Source: Oscillospiraceae bacterium (GTDB lineage Bacteria; Bacillota_A; Clostridia; Oscillospirales; Oscillospiraceae). Taken from it: 19,262 nucleotides of DNA. Position 1 is the first letter of the stretch; each line of letters begins with the position of its first letter. The notes beneath the pieces were generated by a model that made no database searches, was not told the origin of the DNA, and worked only from the letters and a program-made list of their open reading frames with translations. The DNA is taken from assembly GCA_017540945.1 (NCBI GenBank), contig JAFYAB010000116.1:1-19262 (forward strand), read 5' to 3'. Position numbers and translations under genes: made by a program. This document shows positions 1-6,790 of this stretch, in pieces.

Positions 1-99
1 CTCCATCAGATCGGCGGCCCGGGCCTGGGGGATGCAGCCGCTGCAGCCCAAAACCAGGGCTGCGATCAGCAGCAGGCAGATCCAGCTTTGTTTTTTCAT
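1..99 (-). CDS. Lipoprotein N-terminus, probably a second serpin (partial)
   Basis: This is the first 33 codons of a gene running off the left edge. The protein starts MKKQSWIC, has a hydrophobic stretch and ends its signal in a lipobox, LVLGC (Cys at residue 19), so it should be a lipid-anchored surface protein. The start is supported by a GGAAGG ribosome binding site about 7 nt upstream. The mature part visible contains AADLME, which resembles the VNLMAEI segment just after the signal and linker of the upstream serpin. It lies 90 nt downstream of the serpin on the same strand. A second serpin in tandem is the most likely identity, but this is inference from a short similarity and position; any lipoprotein is possible. 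Confidence 0.6.
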   Translation of the reverse strand, partial: MKKQSWICLLLIAALVLGCSGCIPQARAADLME

Positions 100-134
100 G
101 CTTCACACCTTCCTTTTTTCGCTTGTCGCACTTG

Positions 135-171
135 GTCGGCCCCTCCGGTCTGACGGACGGGAAGGGCCGAC
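135..171. repeat. Hairpin between the two lipoprotein genes
   Basis: An 8-bp perfect inverted repeat (GTCGGCCC at 135-142, GGGCCGAC at 164-171) encloses a loop with a smaller TCCG/CGGA pairing. It fills the 90-nt gap between the serpin stop and the next lipoprotein start. No T-tract follows on either strand, so it is not a clear terminator. It resembles the GTAGGGGC palindromes elsewhere in the window in base composition but lacks their GTAG foot. Confidence 0.5.
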
Positions 172-189
172 GTATCCCGCAGGGGCAGC

Positions 190-1512
190 TTATTCCTGCG
201 CCGGGTCCAGCATGGTGCCGATGAAGAAGGGCAGGCCGGTCTCCAGGTCGATGAGCAGATAGACGAAGGGACGGTCCAGAATCACCTGCTTCAGATCCAC
301 GGGCGCGCATTCATCCACCATTTCCACAACAGTGGAGGCGCCCGCCCGGGTGCCGGCTTCGTCCACGGAGAGGAAGGTCTTGTGGAGAACCCGGCCTATG
401 AAAATATTGCCGCCGGTGGAGATTCCCAGGCCGGAAAAGTCGGCGCGAAATCCGTCGAAGGGCAACTCCATGCCCATATTCTTCAGCGTCTCGGAGAGCT
501 CCGCGCCGTATTCCGTCTCAAATTTAGGCAGAGCCGCCTGGACTGTGGCGTATTCCGGCTCCGTCAGCAGCTTGTACAGAGCCGCGCCGTCCAGGGCTGC
601 CAGTAACTCCTCTACGCTGACGCCCTCTTTGGGCAGCAGTGCAGCAAACGCGTATTTCCCGCCCTCGTAGGGCTTGAGGAAGCCCACGGCTTTTTCATGC
701 TCCAGATACTGTTCTTCCTCGGAGTACATCAGCGTTACCTTGCGCTTCGTGCCGTCGGCGCAGTTGAACTCGCCCTCTTGCACCGCGTATTCGGTATAGG
801 GTTTTGTCCACTTGGCGTCAAAGGCCAGGGCGTTGACCAGGTACATCAGGGCCTCCGGGGGAATCTTGTCCAGGATCTCCGGGATCATGCCGTCGGTCTT
901 CTCCTTGACCCAGTTGTTGATCTCCGCCAGGGTGCTCTCGTCGAAGGGGGCCTGATAGACGTCCGCGCCGTAGTAGTCCGCATTGGTTTGCAGGAAGCTA
1001 CGCTCCACAGTGAATCGGGGGTCCGCGGTGAACCAGACAGAATTTGCCAGCTTCAGGCTTTTGTCGTTCTCCAGGGCCTCCATATATGCCCGGAAACAGG
1101 CGTTCCAACGGTCCCGATCCAGACCCAGGGTCTTCTCCATCTGGGTCAGGGTCTCCCCCTTGGCCCCGTTGGCCGTCATCGACAGGGCGCAGAGTACGGA
1201 GAGAGGCGAATACAGGGTGTTTTTATCCGTCTCGTTTCCGGCCCGGAAGAGACGGAGGGTGAAGTCCGCGGCGGCCTCCGCCGCGGCAGGGTCCACCGGT
1301 GCGGCTTCCGCCTTCCGGGGCATGATCTCCGCCATCAGGTTCACGGTTTTCTGCAGGGCAGGCTGCGCCTCGGTCTGGGGAGGCGTCTGACCGGTGCCTG
1401 CGGGCTCCTTGGAAGCTCCCGCGGGGCTTCCCCCGGCGCAGCCTCCCAGCTGCAAAGCCAGGGCGCAAATCAGCAGCAGGCACAGGGCGGTTTTGATCCG
1501 GTTTCGTTTCAT
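190..1512 (-). CDS. Serpin-family serine protease inhibitor lipoprotein
   Basis: A 440-residue serpin. A lipoprotein signal ends in LGGC (Cys25), followed by a Gly/Pro/Ala/Thr-rich linker to about residue 55 and the serpin fold from about residue 56. Family signatures visible are NALAFDAKW (227-235, the strand 3A region), the hinge DEAGTRAGAST (384-394) and the C-terminal DRPFVYLL...FFIGTMLDP block. Serpins trap target proteases through cleavage of the reactive centre loop followed by loop insertion; a small-residue hinge as seen here is typical of inhibitory members. The P13 position is Arg rather than the usual Glu, and counting from the hinge puts P1 near Asp-Glu-Cys (about 400-402). The ATG overlaps the stop of the upstream gene (ATGA), so it is translationally coupled to the putative anti-sigma protein. 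It probably acts on the outer face of the membrane against host or bacterial proteases; the target is unknown. Confidence 0.93.
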   Translation of the reverse strand: MKRNRIKTALCLLLICALALQLGGCAGGSPAGASKEPAGTGQTPPQTEAQPALQKTVNLMAEIMPRKAEAAPVDPAAAEAAADFTLRLFRAGNETDKNTLYSPLSVLCALSMTANGAKGETLTQMEKTLGLDRDRWNACFRAYMEALENDKSLKLANSVWFTADPRFTVERSFLQTNADYYGADVYQAPFDESTLAEINNWVKEKTDGMIPEILDKIPPEALMYLVNALAFDAKWTKPYTEYAVQEGEFNCADGTKRKVTLMYSEEEQYLEHEKAVGFLKPYEGGKYAFAALLPKEGVSVEELLAALDGAALYKLLTEPEYATVQAALPKFETEYGAELSETLKNMGMELPFDGFRADFSGLGISTGGNIFIGRVLHKTFLSVDEAGTRAGASTVVEMVDECAPVDLKQVILDRPFVYLLIDLETGLPFFIGTMLDPAQE

Positions 1513-2135
1513 GGTATGATCTCCTTTCCTTCCAGTCCCAGCAGGGACAGCAGATTCTGATAGTCCTCCTCCGTTAACTCGAAGCGCAGCTCGCCCCGCA
1601 GGAGGCTCCTGTTTTCCAATGTGTAGCTTTCGCTTCGTCCCTCCGGGTCGGTCAGCAGCAGCTGCACCGCGCTGGGACGGGCGTTTTGATCCGGCCCTTC
1701 GCCGGCTTGTATCCCCTCGGGGTCGCTGAAGATGCCGGGGTCCAGCCGCCGGATCAGCTCATAGACCCGGGCGGCCGCCTGGGGGGCCAGGGTTTCCGCC
1801 GACACAAAGTTGTCCGCCTCGCTGCGGCAAAGCTCCACCAGCACGGTACCTCCTTTTAGATCCTGCTCCGCGTTCATCTCCGGGTCCTCGGTTTTGGCCG
1901 CGTCCCCGTCGATGACGCCCTCGGCGATGATCCCGCTCGGGGCAACGTTCTCCGGAGACCCCCTCTTAGACGCTTTCCCGTCCAGCCCCGGCAGGATCGC
2001 CGCGGCGCTGATCACCAGCACCAGGGCCAGGGGAACGCAGACCGTCAGGGCCCGCCGCCGGTGCTGCCGCCGGGTCTCGATCTTCATCTCCACTCTGCGG
2101 TGGAGCTCTTCGGTGTATTCGCTCAGTTCTCTCAT
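1509..2135 (-). CDS. Single-pass membrane protein, putative anti-sigma factor
   Basis: A 208-residue protein with a basic N-terminal segment of about 28 residues (ending RRQHRRR), one transmembrane helix at about 29-48, and an exterior domain of about 160 residues. Its ATG overlaps the stop of the ECF sigma gene (ATGA) and its own stop overlaps the serpin ATG. A small cytoplasmic tail plus one helix, encoded directly after an ECF sigma gene, is the usual layout of a membrane-bound anti-sigma factor. I see no zinc-binding HxxxCxxC motif and do not recognise the exterior domain, which contains short hydrophobic and acidic blocks (for example ELTEEDYQNLL near the C-terminus). The anti-sigma role is inferred from topology and neighbourhood. 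It could instead be a sigma-regulated surface protein of unknown function. Confidence 0.7.
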   Translation of the reverse strand: MRELSEYTEELHRRVEMKIETRRQHRRRALTVCVPLALVLVISAAAILPGLDGKASKRGSPENVAPSGIIAEGVIDGDAAKTEDPEMNAEQDLKGGTVLVELCRSEADNFVSAETLAPQAAARVYELIRRLDPGIFSDPEGIQAGEGPDQNARPSAVQLLLTDPEGRSESYTLENRSLLRGELRFELTEEDYQNLLSLLGLEGKEIIP

Positions 2136-2680
2136 AATAGCTGCTCGCCCTCCTCTCCCAGGATGTCGCGCAGAGCCTTCTTTGCGCGATAGAGCAGGTT
2201 GTCCACCTGCTTGCTGTTCTTCTTCATGACCCGGGCGGCCTCCTCATAGGAAAGCTCCTCGAAGTAGATCAGATGTACCGCCAGGCGCTGCTCCTCCGGG
2301 AGCCGGGCCAGGGCGGCGTTCACCACCCGCTTCCGCTCCGAGTCCAACGCCCGCCGCTCCAGCTCCCGCTCCTCCGTCAGCGCCTCCGCCTCCGTCAGCG
2401 CCGTCTCCCGCAGGCTTTTGCGGTGCTTCAGGTAGTTCAGCGCCCGGCTCTTGCCCAGCATAAAGAGGTAGGTTTTCAGGGAAACCTTGAAGTTGTAGCG
2501 GCGCTTGTGGACGAAGAGCTCCGTCATGGCGTCCATGGCGATGTCCTCGGCGGCGGGCTCGTCCTGCACATAGCGGTTCACAAAGAAGACCAGCGGATAA
2601 AACAGCTCCTCCATTATGGCGTCGATCGCGCGCTCGTCGCCATCCAGGAAACGGCGGTAGCTGTCAGCACCCTTGTCCAT
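2132..2680 (-). CDS. ECF-type RNA polymerase sigma factor
   Basis: A 182-residue sigma-70 family protein of extracytoplasmic-function size, with only regions 2 and 4. Region 2 spans roughly residues 20-90 (PAAEDIAMDAM, then a YLFMLGKSRALNYL core-binding and -10 recognition segment). Region 4 spans roughly 118-172, with LPEEQRLA followed by the helix-turn-helix SYEEAARVMKKNSKQVDNLL. A charged linker lies between them. An AGGAGG ribosome binding site stands 6 nt before the ATG. It heads an operon with a putative anti-sigma membrane protein and one or two serpins, so it probably controls expression of surface protease inhibitors in response to an envelope signal. Autoregulation is likely for such factors but no confident ECF promoter motif is visible upstream. 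Confidence 0.9.
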   Translation of the reverse strand: MDKGADSYRRFLDGDERAIDAIMEELFYPLVFFVNRYVQDEPAAEDIAMDAMTELFVHKRRYNFKVSLKTYLFMLGKSRALNYLKHRKSLRETALTEAEALTEERELERRALDSERKRVVNAALARLPEEQRLAVHLIYFEELSYEEAARVMKKNSKQVDNLLYRAKKALRDILGEEGEQLL

Positions 2681-2702
2681 TGGGATCCTCCTGTTTCCGA
2701 TT

Positions 2703-2718
2703 GGGTCACGTCTGACCC
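2703..2718. promoter_or_regulatory. Inverted repeat downstream of the sigma operon -10
   Basis: GGGTCA-CGTC-TGACCC is a perfect 6-bp inverted repeat with a 4-nt centre. It begins 8-9 nt downstream of the candidate -10, so it would span the start of the sigma-operon transcript. It could be an operator or a 5' UTR hairpin. No T-tract follows, so it is not a terminator. Confidence 0.45.
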
Positions 2719-2726
2719 TTTCACCT

Positions 2727-2732
2727 ATTATA
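2727..2732 (-). promoter_or_regulatory. Possible -10 element of the sigma-factor operon
   Basis: The minus strand carries TATAAT about 47 nt before the sigma-factor start. No good TTGACA-like element stands 16-18 nt upstream; the equivalent position reads AGGAAT. The region may be served by an alternative sigma factor or an activator. Confidence 0.4.
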
Positions 2733-2791
2733 CAACTTAGACGTTTGAAATTCCTTATGGTTCTGAAAAAAAATTATCCCTTTCCCCATGG

Positions 2792-2820
2792 TTGACGCGG
2801 GCCCCCCGGGGTGGTATAAT
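2792..2820 (+). promoter_or_regulatory. Near-consensus sigma-A promoter of mntP
   Basis: TTGACG (2792-2797), a 17-nt spacer and TATAAT (2815-2820), with an extended -10 TG at 2812-2813. Transcription would begin near 2827, leaving a leader of about 27 nt before the mntP ATG at 2854. This position rules out the in-frame ATG at 2788 as the start. Confidence 0.85.
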
Positions 2821-2853
2821 TTGATATCATCCCACCATAGAAAAGAGATTCCA

Positions 2854-3441
2854 ATGACTGCTGCGTTTGTTTTACAGAGCGCTCTGCTGGGCGTGGGGCT
2901 GGCCATGGACGCCTTTTCCGTCTCCCTGGCCAACGGTCTGCGGGAGCCCGGGATGGGCAGCGGCCGCATGGGTAAAATTGCCGGAGTCTACGCCGGCTTC
3001 CAGTATCTGATGCCCCTGCTGGGCTGGGTCTGCGTCCACACGGTGGTGGAGCTCTTTTCCTCCCTGGAGAGGCTGATCCCCTGGTGCGCTCTGCTGCTCC
3101 TGGGCTGGATCGGCGGGAAAATGCTGGCGGAGGGTCTGCGGGAACAGCACGCCGACCGGGAGGCCAGAACGGATCACCGGCTCTCCGGGCGGGATCTGAT
3201 CGTCCAGGGCGTCGCCACCTCCATCGACGCCCTTTCGGTGGGCTTCACCATCGAGCAGTATGATTTCGTCACCGCGAACTTCGCCTCTCTCATCATCGGC
3301 GGCGTGACCTTCGTGATCTGCATGGCGGGCCTCGCCATCGGCAAAAAGGCCGGGACCAGACTCTCCCGCTACGCCTCCATCCTGGGCGGCGTCATTCTGA
3401 TCGCCATCGGCTTCAAAATCTTTTTGGAGGGGCTCCGGTAA
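2854..3441 (+). CDS. mntP: Manganese efflux pump MntP
   Basis: A 195-residue integral membrane protein of about six helices, matching the MntP family in length and motifs. The N-terminal half has GLAMDAFSVSLANGL and the C-terminal half the paired STSIDALSVGFT-like segment, each carrying the conserved membrane Asp that family knowledge links to Mn2+ export. It exports excess manganese from the cytoplasm. I chose the ATG at 2854 because the longer frame's ATG lies inside the promoter; the ribosome binding site (AAAGAG) is weak. The leader is far too short for the yybP-ykoY manganese riboswitch that often precedes this family. It is transcribed divergently from the sigma-factor operon. Confidence 0.93.
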   Translation: MTAAFVLQSALLGVGLAMDAFSVSLANGLREPGMGSGRMGKIAGVYAGFQYLMPLLGWVCVHTVVELFSSLERLIPWCALLLLGWIGGKMLAEGLREQHADREARTDHRLSGRDLIVQGVATSIDALSVGFTIEQYDFVTANFASLIIGGVTFVICMAGLAIGKKAGTRLSRYASILGGVILIAIGFKIFLEGLR

Positions 3442-3451
3442 GAAAAGCTTC

Positions 3452-3480
3452 TTGCCTTTTGCGAGCGGGTATTATATAAT
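3452..3480 (+). promoter_or_regulatory. Promoter for the phosphoglycosyl transferase operon
   Basis: TTGCCT (3452-3457), a 17-nt spacer and TATAAT (3475-3480), starting 11 nt after the mntP stop. The predicted transcription start is near 3487, which excludes the in-frame TTG at 3452 as the translation start of the next gene. Confidence 0.65.
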
Positions 3481-3482
3481 AC

Positions 3483-3516
3483 AGTCGGAGCGGGAACTCT
3501 GCCTGCTCCGACTTTT
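3483..3516 (+). terminator. Hairpin with short T-run: mntP terminator or leader hairpin
   Basis: A perfect 9-bp stem (AGTCGGAGC at 3483-3491, GCTCCGACT at 3505-3513) with a 13-nt loop is followed by TTTT (3513-3516). It could end mntP transcription. Because it begins at the predicted start of the next transcript, it could also be a 5' stem or attenuator for the downstream operon. Confidence 0.55.
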
Positions 3517-3541
3517 CACTGTGTACAGGGGGGCGATTCCC

Positions 3542-4225
3542 ATGGATGCGAAGCGCACTGTCTCCACCGCAGCGGCCCGCGGCTTTTACAACCGGTTCGT
3601 CAAGCGGCTGCTGGATCTGATCCTGGCGGGGCTGGGTCTGATCCTGCTGTCCCCGGTCTTTCTCGGGGCGGCCCTGGCCGTCAGACTGAGCTCCAAGGGG
3701 CCGGTGATCTTCCGGCAGAAGCGGCTGGGCCGGGACGGAAAAGAGTTCGATTTCTACAAGTTCCGCTCCATGGTGGTGAACGCCGAGAAGACCGGCTCCG
3801 GCGTCTACAGCGGCAAGGGCGACCCCCGGGTCACCAAGGTGGGCCGCTTCCTCCGGGCCAGCTCCATCGACGAGCTGCCCCAGCTGATCAACATCCTCAA
3901 GGGCGACATGGCCCTGATCGGTCCCCGGCCGCCCCTGACCTACCACCCCTGGCCCATCGGAGAATACGACGCCTTTCAGCGCCACATGTTCGACGTTCGC
4001 CCCGGCATCACCGGCTGGGCCCAGACCCACGGCCGCAAGGACGTGGAGTGGCACCGCCGCATCGAGCTGAACGTCTGGTACGTGGAGCACGTAAGCTTCC
4101 GCCTGGACCTGCGGATCTTCTTTCTGACCATTTTCAAGATCTTCACCAACGCCGACAACGCCAACGTCGGCGAGACCCTCAGGAAGGACGAAGCAAAGCC
4201 CGACGACCCGGCAAACGAGAGGTAA
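3542..4225 (+). CDS. Small monotopic phosphoglycosyl transferase (bacterial sugar transferase)
   Basis: A 227-residue enzyme of the bacterial sugar transferase family, which moves a sugar-phosphate from a UDP-sugar to undecaprenyl phosphate, the first membrane step of a surface glycan or glycoconjugate. Visible features are a basic amphipathic N-terminus, one hydrophobic re-entrant helix at about 23-47 with the helix-breaking Ser37-Pro38 pair, FRQKRLGRDG (57-66), KFRSM, the catalytic Asp110-Glu111 dyad in IDELPQL, and LIGPRPP. It has only the catalytic core, like PglC, without the N-terminal domains of WcaJ or WbaP types. The ATG at 3542 follows a GGGGGG-rich ribosome binding site and lies downstream of the predicted promoter. 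No glycosyltransferases or polymerases lie beside it; it heads a run of coupled metabolic genes. The sugar substrate cannot be told from sequence. Confidence 0.88.
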   Translation: MDAKRTVSTAAARGFYNRFVKRLLDLILAGLGLILLSPVFLGAALAVRLSSKGPVIFRQKRLGRDGKEFDFYKFRSMVVNAEKTGSGVYSGKGDPRVTKVGRFLRASSIDELPQLINILKGDMALIGPRPPLTYHPWPIGEYDAFQRHMFDVRPGITGWAQTHGRKDVEWHRRIELNVWYVEHVSFRLDLRIFFLTIFKIFTNADNANVGETLRKDEAKPDDPANER

Positions 4226-4231
4226 ACAGCC

Positions 4232-5068
4232 ATGTTAAAGCTCATGTATATCACCAACCGGCCTGAGATCGCCCAGATCGCCGAGACCGCCGGCGTGGAC
4301 CGGATCTTTGTGGATATGGAATTCATCGGCAAGGACGAGCGGCAGAAGGGACTGGACACCGTCAAGTCCCACCATACGCTTCAGGATGTGGCCGCCATCA
4401 AGGGCGCCGTGGAGACCGCGGAGCTCCTGGTCCGGGTGAACCCCATCCACGGGGCCCTGCCCGACTACCCGGATTCCCGGGCGGAGATCGACGGCGCCAT
4501 CGCCGCCGGGGCGGACATCCTTATGCTGCCCTACTTCAAGACCGCGGAGGAGGTCCGCAGCTTCCTCCGGCTGGTGGACAGTCGGGCCCGGACCATGCTG
4601 CTGCTGGAGACCCCCGAGGCGGTGGAGCAGCTGGACGAGATCCTGGCCCTGCCCGGCATCGACGAGGTCCACATCGGCCTCAACGACCTGTCCATCGGCT
4701 ACGGCAAGCGCTTCATGTTCGAGCTGCTGGCCGACGGCACCGTGGAGCAGCTCTGCTTCAAGCTGCGGCGGAAGGGCGTATTTTACGGCTTTGGCGGCAT
4801 CGCCTCCCTGGGCAACGGCATGCTGCCCTCGGAGTACATCATCCGGGAGCACTACCGTCTGGGCTCCGGCTGCGTGATCCTCTCCCGCAGCTTTTGCGAC
4901 GTCACCAAGGTCCGGCACATCGGCGTCATCAACGCCATGTTCCGCAAGGGCGTCCGGGAGATCCGGGAGCTGGAGGCGGAGTGTGAAAAGCACGCCCGCT
5001 TCTTCCGGGAAAACGAAGCCGAGCTGCGGCGGAAGGTGGACCTGATCTGCAAGGGGGCTGCCAAATGA
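4232..5068 (+). CDS. HpcH/HpaI aldolase / citrate lyase family protein
   Basis: A 278-residue protein with the TIM-barrel pattern of the HpcH/HpaI aldolase family, metal-dependent enzymes that make or split C-C bonds with pyruvate or a similar oxoacid. The expected active-site residues are present: Arg68 (LLVRVNP), the metal ligands Glu126 (LLLETPEA) and Asp152 (HIGLNDLS). A glycine-rich loop FGGIASLG follows. The N-terminus (MLKLMYITNRPEIAQIAE) is shorter than in HpaI, and the C-terminus has a charged helix of about 40 residues. The start lies 6 nt after the preceding stop with AGAGGT upstream, and its stop overlaps the next ATG, so it is cotranscribed and coupled. Association with a phosphoglycosyl transferase suggests a role in an unusual sugar-acid, but the substrate is unknown. 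Confidence 0.82.
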   Translation: MLKLMYITNRPEIAQIAETAGVDRIFVDMEFIGKDERQKGLDTVKSHHTLQDVAAIKGAVETAELLVRVNPIHGALPDYPDSRAEIDGAIAAGADILMLPYFKTAEEVRSFLRLVDSRARTMLLLETPEAVEQLDEILALPGIDEVHIGLNDLSIGYGKRFMFELLADGTVEQLCFKLRRKGVFYGFGGIASLGNGMLPSEYIIREHYRLGSGCVILSRSFCDVTKVRHIGVINAMFRKGVREIRELEAECEKHARFFRENEAELRRKVDLICKGAAK

Positions 5069-5973
5069 AGCTGCTGCTGACCGGAGCCTGGGCCTCCGCC
5101 CGGGACCATGTGGCCGCGCTGGAGGCCATGGGCCATCAAGTGTGCCTGCTGCCCCAGGAGCGGGACCCCCTTCCCTGCGATCCCGCCTGGGTGGAGGGCG
5201 TGGTCTGCAACGGCCTCTTTCTCCACCATGATCTCGATGGTTTCCCCGCCCTGCGCTTTATCCAGCTCACCAGCGCCGGGCTGGATCGGGTGCCTCTGGA
5301 GCGGATCCGCGCCCGGGGCATCCGGCTTTTCAACGCCCGGGGCGTCTACAGCGTCCCCATGGCCGAGTTCGCCCTCAGCGGCGTGCTGGCCCTCTGCAAG
5401 CAGAGCCGCTTTTTCACCGACCGGCAGCGGGAGCGCTGCTGGGAAAAGCGCCGGGATCTGCGGGAGCTGTACGGCAGGGCCGTGACGATCCTGGGCTGCG
5501 GCAGCGTGGGAACGGAATGCGCCGGGCGCTTCGCCGCCTTTGGCTGCGCCGTCACCGGCGTGGACCTCTTCCCCCGGGCTGACGCGGCATTCGCGGCCAT
5601 GCTGCCCCTGGAGCGGCTGGACGAGCTTCTGCCCGGTACGGACGTGCTGGTGCTGACCCTGCCCCTGAGCCCCGAGACCCGGCACCTGCTGGACGCGCGC
5701 CGCCTGGCCCTGCTGCCCGCGGAGGCCCTGGTGGTGAACATCTCCCGGGGCGCCGTGCTGGACGAGGCCGCGCTGATCGCCGCCCTCCGGGCGGGCCGTC
5801 TCTCCGGCGCGGTGCTGGATGTCTTCGAGACGGAGCCCCTGCCCGACAGCAGCCCCCTTTGGACCATGGAGAACGTGATCCTGACCCCCCACAACAGCTT
5901 TGTGGGCGAAGGCAACGACGCCAGGCTCAGCCGGCTGATCCTGGACCGGCTGCGCGGGGAGGCCGGGGAATGA
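5065..5973 (+). CDS. D-isomer specific 2-hydroxyacid dehydrogenase
   Basis: A 302-residue NAD-dependent dehydrogenase of the D-2-hydroxyacid family. The Rossmann motif GCGSVG is at 144-149, with Asp167 at the end of the following strand (favouring NAD over NADP). The catalytic set is complete: Arg228 (NISRGAVLDE), Glu257 (ETEPLP) and His276 (TPHNS). The enzyme interconverts a 2-oxoacid and its D-2-hydroxyacid; the substrate cannot be read from these motifs. Its ATG overlaps the aldolase stop (ATGA) and its stop overlaps the yqeC start (ATGA). An aldolase producing a 2-oxoacid beside a 2-oxoacid reductase is a coherent two-step pair, but this is inference. Confidence 0.9.
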   Translation: MKLLLTGAWASARDHVAALEAMGHQVCLLPQERDPLPCDPAWVEGVVCNGLFLHHDLDGFPALRFIQLTSAGLDRVPLERIRARGIRLFNARGVYSVPMAEFALSGVLALCKQSRFFTDRQRERCWEKRRDLRELYGRAVTILGCGSVGTECAGRFAAFGCAVTGVDLFPRADAAFAAMLPLERLDELLPGTDVLVLTLPLSPETRHLLDARRLALLPAEALVVNISRGAVLDEAALIAALRAGRLSGAVLDVFETEPLPDSSPLWTMENVILTPHNSFVGEGNDARLSRLILDRLRGEAGE

Positions 5974-6638
5974 GACTGTCCGAGCTGCTGGGAGTCCGCC
6001 CCGGCCTCACCGCCATCATCGGCGGCGGCGGGAAGACCACGCTCATGTATGCCCTGGCTGAGGAGCTGAAGGAACGGGGCACCGTCATCGTGACGACCTC
6101 CGCCAAGATCCGGGTCCCGGAGCATCTGCCCGTGGCAGACCCCGAAACGCCGGAGGCCCTGGCCGCCCTGTGGAAAAACAGCTCTCCCCTCTGTCTGGGC
6201 TCCCCCTGGCCGGAGAACAAGCTGGCAGCTCCGCGGCTGCCCTTCGGGGCTCTGGTTCGGGGGGCGGACTTCGTCCTGGTGGAGGCCGACGGCTCCCGGG
6301 GCCTGCCCGCCAAGGCCCACGCGGCCCACGAGCCCGTGATCCCGGCGGAGGCCGGGACTGTAATCCTGGTGCTGGGCGCCGACGCCTTCGGAAAGCCCAT
6401 TTCTGAGGTCTGCCACCGACCGGAGCGCTTTGCAGCGCTGACGGGCTGCAGCCCGGACGAGCCTCTGACTCCGGCCCTTTGGGCAGAGATGATCCGGGCC
6501 GAAGATTACGGTAATATAATTTATGTAAACAAGTGTGAGATGAAAAATGACTGGAAGAACGCTGCGGAATTGGCGCAGCTTGTCAAGCTTCCCGTCGTCG
6601 CCGGCAGCCTGCACAGCGGGCAGTATCGGGCGTTATAA
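5970..6638 (+). CDS. yqeC: YqeC, putative selenium-dependent hydroxylase accessory protein
   Basis: A 222-residue P-loop protein. The Walker A segment GGGGKTT is at 18-24, followed by VTTSAKI and, later, LVEADGSRGLPAKAH, both typical of the YqeC family found with selenium-dependent molybdenum hydroxylases. The exact biochemical role is not established; the family is thought to help mature the selenium-containing cofactor. I place the start at the ATG overlapping the dehydrogenase stop (ATGA), which puts the P-loop at the usual distance from the N-terminus; the longer reading frame overlaps the dehydrogenase by over 100 nt. Its natural partners yqeB and selD follow. Confidence 0.87.
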   Translation: MRLSELLGVRPGLTAIIGGGGKTTLMYALAEELKERGTVIVTTSAKIRVPEHLPVADPETPEALAALWKNSSPLCLGSPWPENKLAAPRLPFGALVRGADFVLVEADGSRGLPAKAHAAHEPVIPAEAGTVILVLGADAFGKPISEVCHRPERFAALTGCSPDEPLTPALWAEMIRAEDYGNIIYVNKCEMKNDWKNAAELAQLVKLPVVAGSLHSGQYRAL

Positions 6639-6677
6639 GTCTGCAGAGCCGGCCAAATTCGGATTTGGCGATTTCAT

Positions 6678-6752
6678 CCGTAGGGGCCGATGCCCACATC
6701 GGCCCTCTCTGCCGACCGGGGCAAGGGCCGATGTGGGCATCGGCCCCTACGG
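6678..6752. repeat. REPIN-like inverted pair of palindromes (site A)
   Basis: Two 29-nt arms (6678-6706 and 6724-6752) are perfect reverse complements with a 17-nt spacer. Each arm begins or ends with CCGTAGGGG/CCCCTACGG and is itself a hairpin (GGGCCGATG, loop CCCA, CATCGGCCC). Weaker complementarity (CAAAT...GGATTT type) extends on both flanks. It fills most of the 152-nt gap between yqeC and yqeB. The GTAG foot plus hairpin, in an inverted pair, is the layout of REP doublets. Confidence 0.8.
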
Positions 6753-6790
6753 CTCTACAAATCCCGATTTGCCTGAAAAAGGAACCAAAC

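Noticed and set aside
2821..2853. yybP-ykoY manganese riboswitch before mntP
   Set aside because: The promoter position leaves a leader of only about 27 nt, too short for that aptamer.
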